NCBI GenBank assembly: GCA_022072515.1
Contig: JAJVHT010000076.1
Span: forward strand, 1-46,239
DNA length: 46,239 nucleotides
Source of the DNA: a bacterium
Lineage (GTDB): Bacteria; Zhuqueibacterota; Zhuqueibacteria; Zhuqueibacterales; Zhuqueibacteraceae
Reading direction: 5' to 3'
Of the stretch, positions 1 to 9,241 are shown in pieces. The notes under the pieces are model-generated. The model was not told the origin of the DNA. It made no database searches and worked only from the letters and a program-made list of their open reading frames with translations. Made by a program: the position numbers and the translations under genes. How positions within the stretch are numbered: the stretch's first letter is position 1; every line of letters begins with the position of its first letter.

Positions 1-460
1 TGATGGTGGAAAGGTAGATGGCGATGCCGGGATTCACATTATAAATATCATCAATCAGGCGCTCGATATCGTCGCGCACTTGTGTCGCGCTTTCGCCGTA
101 GGAAATATCGTTTGTGCCGACCTCGAGAAAAATCACCTCGGCCGGATTATTGGCCAGATAAGTTGGCACGGCGAGCTGATCGGCCAGAAAGCCGGGGTGG
201 CCTTCGTGATCGATATCGGGAAAACCGGTGCCATATTGCAGCGAGCCAACAAAGTCAAAGGCAATATTGGCATTTTGCAGCAAAAAATACAAATCATGCC
301 GATAGCCGCCATCATGCGACGAGCCCGTGCCCTCGGTGATCGAATTTCCGAGCGGCATCATGCGCGTTTGGGCCTGCACCGCGGCCATTGTGCCGAAGAG
401 TGTAAACAGCAATAATGCAAATACGGCACGAAATGAGGGACAACTGTAGAATGTTCTCAC
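1..460 (-). CDS. Secreted SGNH/GDSL hydrolase (3' part beyond window)
   Basis: This minus-strand gene starts with GTG at 460 and runs off the left edge, so about 153 N-terminal residues are visible. A good ribosome-binding site (AGGAG, complement of 467-474) sits 8 nt before the GTG. Residues 8-31 form a hydrophobic signal peptide ending near VQAQ. The mature part opens with MPLGNSITEGTGS, the block I nucleophile-serine motif of the SGNH (GDSL) hydrolases, and later has EVGTND, the block III Asn motif. Members are secreted esterases or lipases, often acetyl-ester deacetylases acting on polysaccharides. The catalytic Asp/His block V is outside the window. It lies downstream of the large secreted protein at 820-4392 on the same strand, which suggests joint extracellular glycan work (inference). 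Confidence 0.85.
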   Translation of the reverse strand, partial: MRTFYSCPSFRAVFALLLFTLFGTMAAVQAQTRMMPLGNSITEGTGSSHDGGYRHDLYFLLQNANIAFDFVGSLQYGTGFPDIDHEGHPGFLADQLAVPTYLANNPAEVIFLEVGTNDISYGESATQVRDDIERLIDDIYNVNPGIAIYLSTI

Positions 461-819
461 GCCAAACTCTCCTGAAATAGACCGGGCTAAAATTCGTCCG
501 TGCAGCGCGGTTATTTGCAACTTGATTCTGTGTCCAAAGCATCAAAAAATGATTTTCTGCGATTTTAAATCATACAAAATCGGAGTTACGCCAGGACTGA
601 AATGTTGCGATTAAACGGAGAAAAAATGCAAAACATATGCCTTGGCCGATGCCCGCCGGCAGAGCGAAGGCGCAGGGATTTTGTTGAGCTTAGCCTGAAA
701 CAGTTTCACCATTTTGCTGGATCGTTTGTATAAACTTGAAACAATTTGTATCATGTTTGTGACATGGACAATTGTGTCACCCAATGTGGCTTCGAACTTC
801 AGACTCTGCCGGCTTCGGA
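461..819. other. Intergenic region between two secreted-protein genes
   Basis: These 359 bases hold no convincing gene. Two weak inverted repeats are visible: ATGATTT/AAATCAT at 549-573, and GTGACA-N10-TGTCAC at 759-780, which could be an operator for the SGNH gene or part of the 3' end of the large gene. No clear U-tailed terminator was seen. Confidence 0.4.
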
Positions 820-3800
820 CTATTTCACTAACAACAATTTTTTCGCGCTGCTAAATTCGCGCGCTTGCATGGTGTAGAGATAAGTTCCCGAAGGCAGCAA
901 CTGCCCGGACGCATCCCGGCCGTTCCAGCTCACTTCATACGTTCCGGCGTCGCGTTCAGCGTCAACGAGAATTTTTAGGCGGCGGCCTAAAAGATCATAG
1001 AGCGCCAGTGTAACGTGCGCGCGCTCCGGCAGTGCGTAAACAATTCTCGTCTCCGCGTTGGCGGCGAAAACACGCAGAGGATTGGGATGGCTCGGAGAGA
1101 GCACGAAACGTTCGGGAAGCGACGGTGTGAGCGCCGGCTGTTGCAACTTGGTACCTTGCGGGTTGCTCGCCTCTGCGGAAATTGGATTTGCCTCGTTCAT
1201 TTGAATCACCAGCTCCGGCGCACGCGCGCCTTCTTTGGTGCTGTAGTAAACCGAGGTCGACGACCCACTTTTCAAGCCAAAACTGTAATTGCCGTTGCCG
1301 GTTATGGCCGCCGTTACCTCAAGCTCGATGACTTGTCCAGCACTCACCGCGCCGGCGGCACTTAATGGCGCGCTGCCGAAGATGGGCGCATTGTTCCAAA
1401 TGAGACCGGTTTCCCGCCACGGCATGTCCGTGCCCAAATAATTATTGCTGACCGCATAAATAGAACCGCCATCATCACTCGGCGCCTCAACTTGCAGACG
1501 CAGTTTGGCGCTTTGCACCTTTCCATTTATTCCCACCACATTAAACTTGATATAGCCATGCATTTGTGCGGCGCCGACCTTCCGCAAACGAAGCTCACCG
1601 GCCCCGCCGTAGTTGCGCGCAATCCGCGATGAGTTCACATACGCGTCCGCGGTCGCTTTGAACGTCAAAGTTGTCAGGGTCGGCGGCATTGAAATAGGCT
1701 GCGCCAAGGCCACATTGTACGGCGCAACTCCGCTTGAGTTTGCCGCCAATCCGTACAGGAGATAATTGACGCCGTTATCAACAATGACTGGCGAGTTAAA
1801 AAAGCTCGAATGCTCAGGATAAATTGTCCATGCCGTCAAATTCGTTGAAGTAAACATGGCCCCCACCCAGTTGTGGCCGCCGGTGTCATAATGCCCGTAC
1901 GCATAATAAACGCCGTTGATCTTGATGATACTGTCAATCGCAATATCGAGCTGGGCCTCGCGCGGATTAGCCAACACCGGATTATTCGGATCGCGTGTCC
2001 AGTTTTTGCCATCGCTCGAAGTCGCCAATCCCACCTGGCCGGCGATGCTATTGCGCAAACCTTCATACAGCATGTACCAGGTCTTGCCTTCCTTCCAAAC
2101 CGTTGGCGTTCCGACATCACTGCTTTCCCAGCCGTTGCCAATGGGTGCGAGCACCGTGCCATGGCGTGTCCAGTTTATTTTATCGGTTGAAGTGTAGAGG
2201 TCGATGACCGCGCCGTCACCATCCGCAGTATTTTCGTCCTCGGCAAACAAATAATAGACGCCATCGTCTTTCACGACAGTGAGATCCTCCGTCCAATTTT
2301 GCGTATTGAGCGGATTGCCGGCGTACTTCGTCCAATTGATGCCGTCAGTGGAATAGGCATAGCCCAATTTGACGAGATTCGAAACGGCGTGATCATAGGC
2401 GCCCTGCCAGCCGCCGTACCAAACATGGTACACGCCGTTTTCATACATGAACCAGCCGCGCTCGCGAATATTTTCATCCCAACTGCCCGGCGGCCCCGGT
2501 CGCAAGACCGGGTTACCCGGCGCCGGCTGGAAATTCACCAACGCGTTGAGTATGAGAAAAAACGTTCCATCACTGACATCGGCGACGCTGGCATCGGCGG
2601 CATCGGAAATTCGGATCAGTGCGGTGTTTGTAACTGCCTGCGGCGTTTGCCAATTGTAAAAGCCATCGTTCGGGGTGCTGGCCACAATCGGACGCCAACT
2701 GGCCCCGGCGTCGGGCGAGAATTCCAGCTTCACCTGCGCAATCGTGCTTGACCCACTCCAGGTAATTTGGTGGTTCGTGCCGGTAAAGAGCCACTCGCCG
2801 CCGTTGGGATCAAACAAATTCAAGTTCGGTGCGCCGCCACCGCCGACCACAACGACCAACTCCGGTTGTGAATTGGTGGACTCTCGTGAATCGAAAGAGA
2901 CAACCTCCGTACCGGCGCCAATGAGCGCAAAATTATAAACGCCGTTTCCGGCGACAGCAGAACTGACGCTGACTTCGTGCCATTGTCCGGCTTGAACGCT
3001 GTTCATGGTGCCGAGTAACTGGCCGGACACCCTCGGCTTGGTCAGCCACGTCACCTTATTCTCCTCCCAATTCGAACCCAGAACGCGCAAGGCGCCACCG
3101 CTCTCGCCGGGCTGGCGGCCGTGCAAACGCAATGACGCTTGCACGACATTGCCGCGCAAACCGGAAAGAGCAAAACGCAAATAACTTTCTCGGCCGGCGC
3201 CGCTGAGCAAATTCATCCAGCCGAAATTTCCGTGATCCCGCGTCGTACCGTATAATCCGGCCGGTTCGACATAAGTATCAGCCGCGGGTTTGAACAGATA
3301 GAGACTATCGCGTAAAGTCGTGAACGTTTGATCCGTGCTCGTCGCGAGATTACCGGCCTCATCAAGCGCGACCAGACGGTAATGATAGATTTGATTCGGT
3401 GCGAGATTGGCAAGCGCAGTAGAAAACGTTTGTGCGGGTGGGCCGAGCACCGGCGTTCTCGCATCATAAACCGGGGTGAGGCCATATTCGACATAACTCA
3501 CCGCCGGTTCGTCGGTGGTCCACGTGAGTCGCGCCGCATTGGCATACAAATCAGAGGGCGCAATCTTCGCAATTTGCGGCGGCAAGCGATCGTCCGCGGC
3601 AACGTTTTCTTTAACGACCAAATTGGAATAGATCGGACCGACGAGGGCCGGATACTGATTATTTTTGAAATTAGTCACTAAATCGGTGCTGACCGTAAAA
3701 TCGCGCCCGAGGAAAAGATGGCGCAGTTGCATGACGTTCGCATGCGTATTCGTCGCCTGCAATATATCGTCGCGAAAATATTGCAGCCGGTTGCCATTCC

Positions 3801-4392
3801 AGATGATTTTTAGGCGGTAGGTTTTGTTCAAATCCCAAGCCTCGGGAACAACAGTGTGGCTGTCGCTATGATCGTAAGTCCACGAGAGTATCTTGACGCC
3901 GCCGCTGTAATAAAAACCGGCATGGAGGTCCCAAACCGTCTCCGGATTTTCCACCGGATGATGATTGCCCCATGGCGTGCGAAACATACTCAAAAAATGT
4001 TGGCGCGGCGCGCTGTTTTGCAACGCCGGCTGAAAATTGCGCACCTCGAGTTCGAGCGAGCCGCTTTCGAGGTAACGGCCAAGATCATACACGATCATAT
4101 CTTCACCGCCGGTCGCTTGCCAACCGCCACCCGGAGCGAATTGGCCGCCGGTGCGCGTTCCGCGCGTGTTATAATTCAGCGGATCATTCAACACGATTTG
4201 TTCGAGGGGATCGGTGCCGCTATTGAAATGATCGGAAAAAATCGGCTTGGGCGCCCTGGGATTGGGCCAGGCCCGGTGAGACTTTTTTAATTGCAGATCA
4301 TTTTGCGCGAACGAAGGCGTCAACCAAGCCAACACGCTCAGGGAGACCAACGCCTTGTTCAGCAGTGAACGCTTTAACGAATTTTGCGACAT
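820..4392 (-). CDS. Large secreted multidomain protein: LamG-like, Fn3, two DNRLRE/CBM domains, GH43-like propeller, FlgD-Ig sorting domain
   Basis: The protein has 1190 residues, starting at ATG 4392. An upstream in-frame ATG at 4425 exists, but AGGGAAGG lies just before 4392. A signal peptide (residues 1-30, ending SFAQ) is followed by a concanavalin/LamG-like region (~35-265), a fibronectin type III domain (~266-360), and a first DNRLRE/CBM96-like domain (~365-514). Then come an Ig-like domain (~520-615) and a repeated GYAYSTDGINWTK-type beta-propeller (~619-900), typical of GH43/GH32/GH130-like folds. A second DNRLRE-like domain (~905-1067) and a C-terminal FlgD-Ig-like domain (~1100-1190, ending LPSGTYLYTM and KKLLLVK) close it. 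This last type serves as a surface sorting tail in FCB bacteria. A role in binding or cleaving extracellular polysaccharide is inferred; the catalytic residues of the propeller were not confirmed. Confidence 0.8.
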   Translation of the reverse strand: MSQNSLKRSLLNKALVSLSVLAWLTPSFAQNDLQLKKSHRAWPNPRAPKPIFSDHFNSGTDPLEQIVLNDPLNYNTRGTRTGGQFAPGGGWQATGGEDMIVYDLGRYLESGSLELEVRNFQPALQNSAPRQHFLSMFRTPWGNHHPVENPETVWDLHAGFYYSGGVKILSWTYDHSDSHTVVPEAWDLNKTYRLKIIWNGNRLQYFRDDILQATNTHANVMQLRHLFLGRDFTVSTDLVTNFKNNQYPALVGPIYSNLVVKENVAADDRLPPQIAKIAPSDLYANAARLTWTTDEPAVSYVEYGLTPVYDARTPVLGPPAQTFSTALANLAPNQIYHYRLVALDEAGNLATSTDQTFTTLRDSLYLFKPAADTYVEPAGLYGTTRDHGNFGWMNLLSGAGRESYLRFALSGLRGNVVQASLRLHGRQPGESGGALRVLGSNWEENKVTWLTKPRVSGQLLGTMNSVQAGQWHEVSVSSAVAGNGVYNFALIGAGTEVVSFDSRESTNSQPELVVVVGGGGAPNLNLFDPNGGEWLFTGTNHQITWSGSSTIAQVKLEFSPDAGASWRPIVASTPNDGFYNWQTPQAVTNTALIRISDAADASVADVSDGTFFLILNALVNFQPAPGNPVLRPGPPGSWDENIRERGWFMYENGVYHVWYGGWQGAYDHAVSNLVKLGYAYSTDGINWTKYAGNPLNTQNWTEDLTVVKDDGVYYLFAEDENTADGDGAVIDLYTSTDKINWTRHGTVLAPIGNGWESSDVGTPTVWKEGKTWYMLYEGLRNSIAGQVGLATSSDGKNWTRDPNNPVLANPREAQLDIAIDSIIKINGVYYAYGHYDTGGHNWVGAMFTSTNLTAWTIYPEHSSFFNSPVIVDNGVNYLLYGLAANSSGVAPYNVALAQPISMPPTLTTLTFKATADAYVNSSRIARNYGGAGELRLRKVGAAQMHGYIKFNVVGINGKVQSAKLRLQVEAPSDDGGSIYAVSNNYLGTDMPWRETGLIWNNAPIFGSAPLSAAGAVSAGQVIELEVTAAITGNGNYSFGLKSGSSTSVYYSTKEGARAPELVIQMNEANPISAEASNPQGTKLQQPALTPSLPERFVLSPSHPNPLRVFAANAETRIVYALPERAHVTLALYDLLGRRLKILVDAERDAGTYEVSWNGRDASGQLLPSGTYLYTMQAREFSSAKKLLLVK

Positions 4393-4432
4393 AATGCCTT
4401 CCCTGGCATAATTGGCAAAAGCCAAATTTAAA

Positions 4433-4559
4433 ATTATTTTGTCACTATTCAGCTATTTTACCGCCCGGGCGCTTATTTTTGAGATTTGTTATATCGCGCG
4501 AATTTATTTTTGCACGCAGATTTGAGCGCCCGGGCGGTACTGAATAGTTACATTATTTT
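4433..4559. mobile_element. IS66-type MITE, copy 1, with 8-bp target duplication
   Basis: The element spans 4441-4551 (111 bp). Its ends are GTCACTATTCAG and CTGAATAGTTAC, and its inner arms carry CCGCCCGGGCGCT and its complement. It is flanked by perfect 8-bp direct repeats ATTATTTT at 4433-4440 and 4552-4559. It has no coding capacity. GTAA-like ends plus an 8-bp duplication are the signature known for IS66-family elements. It sits 49 bp upstream of the large secreted protein gene. Confidence 0.85.
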
Positions 4560-4918
4560 AAAGAAGCCGTTGTCTAAAAACTGTTACATCACATGTCTAA
4601 GCTTTGATACACTGTCATATCATGAAACAAAAAAGAATGCCGGCGCAGCGAAGTTTCTGCAATCAACTCCATAAAATTGCGCCATACCCTCAAAAGATTC
4701 CTCTTTTAATGTTTCAATTAAGCAAAACCTATTCCAAAAAACACATCGATTTTACAAAGCCGCAACCCCCAAAACGTAGTTGTCCATCCGGACACTTCAT
4801 GAATTGAGCAAGCGCGTTGCAGCTTGAATTTGTTTGGCGGTGCAAAAAGGAATCTGACTGGGTGAGACCTGGTGTGAGTTTTGGCGGGGCAAAGTTAATG
4901 CTAACAACAAAAACTTTT
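4560..4918. other. Intergenic region between two MITE copies
   Basis: This AT-rich stretch lies between two repeat elements. Short open frames here have no ribosome-binding sites, and their products resemble nothing I recognise. I see no RNA gene or clear terminator. Confidence 0.4.
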
Positions 4919-5030
4919 GTGACTATGCAGTACCGCCCGGGCGCCTAATTCTGTGAGCAAAAGTAAACATGCCAGATTGAATCAATCGCATAAAATGCGC
5001 GCCCGCGCGGTGAAATAGCTGAATTGTTAT
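4919..5030. mobile_element. Degenerate MITE, copy 2
   Basis: The left end GTGACTATGCAG and right end CTGAATTGTTAT are diverged versions of the 12-bp terminal repeat of copies 1, 3 and 6. The TACCGCCCGGGCGC and GCGCGGTGAAATAG arms are still present, but the centre is unlike the other copies. No target duplication remains. It has the same orientation as copy 3, and its right end lies about 100 bp beyond the aminotransferase stop codon. Confidence 0.7.
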
Positions 5031-5132
5031 TTTTATTCTAATTTTTCGCTTAACAAGTATAGCCGAATGCGGTTTCCCCCAACCAGACCGCAGTTCTCCG
5101 CCGCGGCGAGAAAACACTACCGGCATTTTCTT

Positions 5133-6071
5133 TCAGTGCCGGCGTTCGTTGTTATAAACCGGCGCACACCACGACTGATACTTTTTTACATTGCCGCGCA
5201 CGACGTTGAAGAACAGCTCGCGCAATTGGGTGGTAATCGGCCCCATCTGGCCGGTACCGATTTTGCGATAATCCACGCGGGTAATGGCTGTCAGTTGAAC
5301 GCCGGTGCCGGTGAAAAACGCCTCTTGCGCGAGATAAATTTCGCTGCGGTCAATGGAACGTTCCACCACGGTCAGACCCAATTCCTCGCGGAGCAGCGTC
5401 ATCATTGTGTGGCGGGTGATGCCTTCGAGAATATTGTCGGTAATCGGCGGGGTGATGGCCACGCCATTGCGAATCAAAAAGATATTTTCGGCGGAGCCTT
5501 CGCAAATGTGGCCGTCCAGATTCAAGATAACCGCTTCGTCGAAACCGGCGCGTTGCGCATCGCTTTTCGCAAAGGCGGAGTTGATATACGAGCCGGTAAT
5601 CTTGCCGCGCGCCGGTATCATGTTATCATCAACACGCCGCCAGGAAGAAACCGTCACATGCGCGCCGTCATCCTTTTCCACGTATTTGCCGAAAGGCAGA
5701 GCCACTATCGCCAGCGCCGGCGTGAGATCGTGCAGCCGCACGCCGATAATCTCATCGCTATAAAACGCCAGCGGCCGGATGTAACAATCGGTTTTGTAAT
5801 TCTCGGTACGCAGCAAATCGACCAACGCCTGGGTGAGATCCGCTTCGGCATAAGAAAACTCCATGCGCAACAACTTAGTCGATTCGAGAAAGCGGCGGAA
5901 ATGGTCGAGGGGACGAAAGATAAAAAGCTGCTGCGCCTCGGCATTCCAGTACGCGCGGATGCCGCCAAAAACCCCGGTGCCATAATTGAGGCCGTGCGTC
6001 AACACGCCGACTTTGGCATCGTTATATCGTACAATGCGGCCATTGAAAAACACATAATTGGGTAGCGCCAT
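5133..6071 (-). CDS. ilvE: Branched-chain amino acid aminotransferase
   Basis: This 312-residue fold-type IV PLP aminotransferase interconverts Leu, Ile or Val and their 2-oxo acids with 2-oxoglutarate/glutamate. The PLP lysine is predicted at K157 in ARGKITGSY. The motifs GLNYGTGVFGGIRAY near the N-terminus, EGSAENIF and FFTGTGVQLTAI are typical of IlvE. The length is normal. An AAAGGAACC ribosome-binding site lies before ATG 6071. It follows the GNAT-to-cystathionine gene set by 112 bp on the same strand and may be co-transcribed. A related D-amino acid or 4-amino-4-deoxychorismate enzyme is possible but fits less well. Confidence 0.92.
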   Translation of the reverse strand: MALPNYVFFNGRIVRYNDAKVGVLTHGLNYGTGVFGGIRAYWNAEAQQLFIFRPLDHFRRFLESTKLLRMEFSYAEADLTQALVDLLRTENYKTDCYIRPLAFYSDEIIGVRLHDLTPALAIVALPFGKYVEKDDGAHVTVSSWRRVDDNMIPARGKITGSYINSAFAKSDAQRAGFDEAVILNLDGHICEGSAENIFLIRNGVAITPPITDNILEGITRHTMMTLLREELGLTVVERSIDRSEIYLAQEAFFTGTGVQLTAITRVDYRKIGTGQMGPITTQLRELFFNVVRGNVKKYQSWCAPVYNNERRH

Positions 6072-6183
6072 TTTGGTTCCTTTCGTTAAATCAAATCACG
6101 CCCCAATTTCGCCATTTGCTGGCATAATTATCAAAAAATTTTGCCCAAATGCAATAAGAAAAATTTTGTTTGCCATCGTGGCT

Positions 6184-7350
6184 TCACGGCGCAACGCTTT
6201 TTAGAGCGTGCTCAAAATCATCGATAATATCCGCTGTGGCCTCAATGCCGACCGACAGCCGGATCAGGCCGTCGGTGATTCCCACGCGGCGCCGATCTGG
6301 CGGCGACATCCCGGCATGTGAAGTGAGCGCCGGGCGCGTCAATAGCGTTTCAATGCCGCCGAGACTGGGCGCAATAATCGGCAGCGTGGTATTTTTCATA
6401 AATCGCTCCGCCGCCTGCAGACCGGCTTTCATTTCAAAACTCAACATGCCGCTGCTGCCGTCGAACAACTCCCGCGCGCGTTGGTAGCGCGGATGGCTTT
6501 CGAGACCGGGATAATTCACTTTCGCAATCGCGGGATGCCCTTCCAAAAATTGGGCGATTTGCAACGCGCTCTCATTTTGCTGCCGCAGGCGCACCGCCAA
6601 TGTTTTCATACCGCGATGGAGGAGAAAACACGCGTGCGGATCGAGCGCGCCGCCGAGATGATTCAGCTTGTGGCGAATTTTTTCAATGAGCGTTGCGCGA
6701 CCGATGATCGCGCCGGCAACCAGATCGGAATGGCCATTCAAATACTTCGTGCAACTATGCAGCGACAAATCGAAGCCCCATTCCGCCGGGCGAAAGTTGA
6801 TGGGGCTCGCAAACGTGTTATCAATGAGCGAAACCAACCCATGGGCCTTAGCAAATTCCGGCACGCTTTTGAGATCGGCGACTTGCAGCAGCGGATTGGT
6901 CATGGCCTCAACATAGATCGCTTTGGTGTTTGGGCGCAATTTGCTCTTCCACGACGCCGGATTATCAGCGTCAATGAAATCGTACGCGAGGCCGAACGCC
7001 GCAAAATCCGCGGTGAGCAAATCATGCGTGCCGCCGTAAAGCGTGTTTTGCGCCAGCAGATGATCGCCGGCGGAAAGCACAGTGAGCAGCGCCGTGGAGA
7101 TGGCCGCCATGCCGCTGGCCGCCACGAGCGCTTCTTCCGCATTTTCCAGCGCCGCGAGTTTTTTGTGCACCGCCAGATGATTGGGCGTGTTGTTCAAGCG
7201 AATGTATTTGAGATCGTGATAGTTGGTTTCACCGGCGTACTCAAACATCGCCGACTGAAAGATCGGCATGCTCACCGCGCCGTTGATGCGCGGCTCCGGC
7301 TCGCCGGCGTGAATGAGTTTGGTGGCGAGGCTTTTATAAAGCGTGGGCAT
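6184..7350 (-). CDS. Cystathionine gamma-synthase/lyase family PLP enzyme
   Basis: This 388-residue member of the Cys/Met metabolism PLP family has the PLP lysine at K202 in HSCTKYLNGHSD. Further family signatures are LVAASGMAAISTALL, VEAMTNPLLQVADL, SLIDNTFASP and SLGGIETLLTRPALTSHA near the C-terminus. Family members make or break cystathionine, or release H2S or methanethiol from sulfur amino acids; sequence alone does not separate synthase from lyase. A GGAGAATTCCG ribosome-binding region precedes ATG 7350. It is the last gene of a tight set, 17 nt after the ATP-grasp gene, which suggests that the ligase acts on a related amino acid (inference). Confidence 0.88.
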   Translation of the reverse strand: MPTLYKSLATKLIHAGEPEPRINGAVSMPIFQSAMFEYAGETNYHDLKYIRLNNTPNHLAVHKKLAALENAEEALVAASGMAAISTALLTVLSAGDHLLAQNTLYGGTHDLLTADFAAFGLAYDFIDADNPASWKSKLRPNTKAIYVEAMTNPLLQVADLKSVPEFAKAHGLVSLIDNTFASPINFRPAEWGFDLSLHSCTKYLNGHSDLVAGAIIGRATLIEKIRHKLNHLGGALDPHACFLLHRGMKTLAVRLRQQNESALQIAQFLEGHPAIAKVNYPGLESHPRYQRARELFDGSSGMLSFEMKAGLQAAERFMKNTTLPIIAPSLGGIETLLTRPALTSHAGMSPPDRRRVGITDGLIRLSVGIEATADIIDDFEHALKSVAP

Positions 7351-7367
7351 CGGAATTCTCCTTCATT

Positions 7368-8228
7368 TTATAAAATTGTCGCAACCGCTTCGGCAAAACG
7401 CTGCGGCGCCGCTGCCTCCACTTGCAAAAACAACTGCGGCTCAATCAACTCCAGCTCAATAAGCACCAGGCGGCCGCCGCGGTCAACGCCGTCAACGCGC
7501 GCGTACAAGAGCGGCTGCTCAAACAGACGCAGAATCGCCGCCGCTTGTTCAATGAATTGCGGCGGCGGTGAGTGCGGCTGATAAGTCCCACCGAAATCGG
7601 CTTGCACGCGAAAATCGCCGTCGCGGGGACGCTTTAACACCGCGTGGCTGAATTTCCCCGCGAAGAAAATCAGTGACCATTCGCCCGCCGTGATTATTTC
7701 ATCCACAAATTTCTGAATCATCACGCCGGTGTGGCGCAGAATTTCATCCAGCCGCGATTGATCAGCGCGCGCCGTTGCCAGCGCGGTGCGATAAGTTTGG
7801 TGGGCCGTCGCCGAAATCATCGGCTTGATCACGGCGTGCTCAAAACAGTTTTCATTCAACCGGGAAAATAAATCCGCGGAGGTTTCGGCTTCGATCCAAA
7901 TGGTTGGCGGAATCGCCGCGCCTTTGGCGGCCAAATCCTGCAAATATTTTTTGTGCATGTTCCAGCGCACGATTTCCGCGGGGTTCCACAGCGTAATTTG
8001 CTGCGCTTTTAAATGATCGAGCCATTGGCGAAACTGGCGCGGCTGGTGATGATAATCCCAACAAGAGCGGATGATCACAGCGTCGAACTGTTTCCAATTC
8101 ACTGCCGGGTCATTCCAAATTGCCGGCGTCACGTTAATGTCGCGCTCTTTGAGCGGAGTGATGGCAAGCGCGTCATCCGGCGTGAGATTCGGCGCTTTGG
8201 CGTAGGTTACAAACGCAATACGTTTCAT
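7368..8228 (-). CDS. ATP-grasp ligase (glutathione-synthetase/DcsG-like)
   Basis: The protein has 286 residues. Early motifs IIRSCWDYH and NPAEIVRWNMHKKYL match a family of stand-alone ATP-grasp enzymes related to prokaryotic glutathione synthetase and to the cycloserine ligase DcsG. Later motifs HAVIKPMISA, VMIQKFVDEI and VLIELELIEPQLFL would give the ATP- and Mg-binding residues. Such enzymes join a carboxylate to an amine or thiol through an acyl phosphate. The substrate cannot be read from sequence. It sits between a cupin gene (12 nt gap) and a cystathionine enzyme gene (17 nt gap), so a peptide or amino-acid-derived metabolite is a reasonable guess. Confidence 0.8.
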   Translation of the reverse strand: MKRIAFVTYAKAPNLTPDDALAITPLKERDINVTPAIWNDPAVNWKQFDAVIIRSCWDYHHQPRQFRQWLDHLKAQQITLWNPAEIVRWNMHKKYLQDLAAKGAAIPPTIWIEAETSADLFSRLNENCFEHAVIKPMISATAHQTYRTALATARADQSRLDEILRHTGVMIQKFVDEIITAGEWSLIFFAGKFSHAVLKRPRDGDFRVQADFGGTYQPHSPPPQFIEQAAAILRLFEQPLLYARVDGVDRGGRLVLIELELIEPQLFLQVEAAAPQRFAEAVATIL

Positions 8229-8240
8229 CGTTATTCAGAC

Positions 8241-8600
8241 TCAAATCCGCTCTAATTTTTCGACAGTTCTTTCATTGCGTTGATCGCCCGTGTTCAGGGT
8301 TGAGATCGGCTCGAACAACAGTAGATGAACTTCCTCCTCCGCAACGGGTTGGTGCTCGACGCCTTTGGGAACAATAAAAAATTCTCCTTGCTCGAGCCAG
8401 ACGTCACGGTCGCGCAAACGCAAGCAGAGCTTTCCTTTTACAATCAAAAACAATTCGTCTTCATTTTCGTGTTGATGCCAGATAAATTCACCCTTGAGTT
8501 TGGCCAGCTTGACGTGTTGTCCGTTCAATTCACCGACGATTTTAGGTTTCCAGTATTCGGTGAAGATGCTGAATTTTTCCTGAAGATTGACTTTTTGCAT
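8241..8600 (-). CDS. Small cupin-fold protein
   Basis: This 119-residue single-domain cupin has metal-binding motif 1 as WHQHENEDELFLIVKG (two His and a Glu) and motif 2 as GEFFIVPKGVEHQPVA with the last His. This type is usually annotated as a mannose-6-phosphate isomerase-like cupin, but most small members have no known reaction; isomerase, dioxygenase and sensor roles are all possible. An AGGAGA ribosome-binding site precedes ATG 8600. Gaps of 16 nt (GNAT) and 12 nt (ATP-grasp) place it in one operon with both. Confidence 0.85.
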   Translation of the reverse strand: MQKVNLQEKFSIFTEYWKPKIVGELNGQHVKLAKLKGEFIWHQHENEDELFLIVKGKLCLRLRDRDVWLEQGEFFIVPKGVEHQPVAEEEVHLLLFEPISTLNTGDQRNERTVEKLERI

Positions 8601-8616
8601 GAGTATCTCCTGTGCA

Positions 8617-9171
8617 TTAGCGTGCGCCAGATCGGTGATCCGGGTTACGCAAATTCAGTTCCATAAAAGCCGTGCCACTGACGGGATTATAGCGGTACGG
8701 ATGAATTTTCTTGAAGCCGAGTGCTTCGTAGAGTGCCCGGGCGCGTGCCATCGAAGGAACCGTATCCAGACGCATATAGGCATAACCGATCTTTTTCGCT
8801 TCCGTAATGACAGCATCCGCCAGCAACCTGCCGATTTTTAAGCTACGAAATTGCGGCCGGACGTATAAACGTTTCATTTCGCAAATGTCTGCTTCTAATT
8901 TGCGCAACGCCACGCATCCCGCGGCGCGATCATGATAATTCGCCAGCAGCAAACGTCCGTCAGGCGAAGCATAATCAGCCGGCAACAGTTTCAGCTCTTC
9001 GTCAAAGCCTTGAAAGCCGAGATCGAAATCCAACGAAGCTGCGTATTCTTCAAACAACACTCGCGCGGCTTGCAGTGCTTCACCCGTTTCAGCCTGCACA
9101 ATCCGAATCCCGGCTTGTCCCTCTTGCGGATCAAAAAATACTATTTTTTCTTCAGTATTCGAATTTTCCAT
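8617..9171 (-). CDS. GNAT-family N-acetyltransferase
   Basis: The protein has 184 residues. The ATG at 9171 is preferred over an upstream in-frame start at 9213, because GAGG lies about 8 nt before it. The acetyl-CoA pyrophosphate-binding motif is [21 protein letters not shown] (consensus R-x-x-G-x-G/A), preceded by [20 protein letters not shown]. The later [19 protein letters not shown] segment is typical of motif B. GNAT enzymes transfer an acetyl group to amines; the target is unknown. It is the first gene of the GNAT > cupin > ATP-grasp > cystathionine enzyme unit, so it may acetylate a product of that unit (inference). Confidence 0.88.
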   Translation of the reverse strand: MENSNTEEKIVFFDPQEGQAGIRIVQAETGEALQAARVLFEEYAASLDFDLGFQGFDEELKLLPADYASPDGRLLLANYHDRAAGCVALRKLEADICEMKRLYVRPQFRSLKIGRLLADAVITEAKKIGYAYMRLDTVPSMARARALYEALGFKKIHPYRYNPVSGTAFMELNLRNPDHRSGAR

Positions 9172-9241
9172 AGTTCGCCTCTGGTGATGCACAATGATGC
9201 GTCGCAACCACATTCACAGCAATTACCCAAAGACCACACAT

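Noticed and set aside
4486..4807. Short open frames inside and beside the MITE copies
   Set aside because: They have no ribosome-binding sites, part of their sequence comes from the repeat arms, and they do not resemble any protein.
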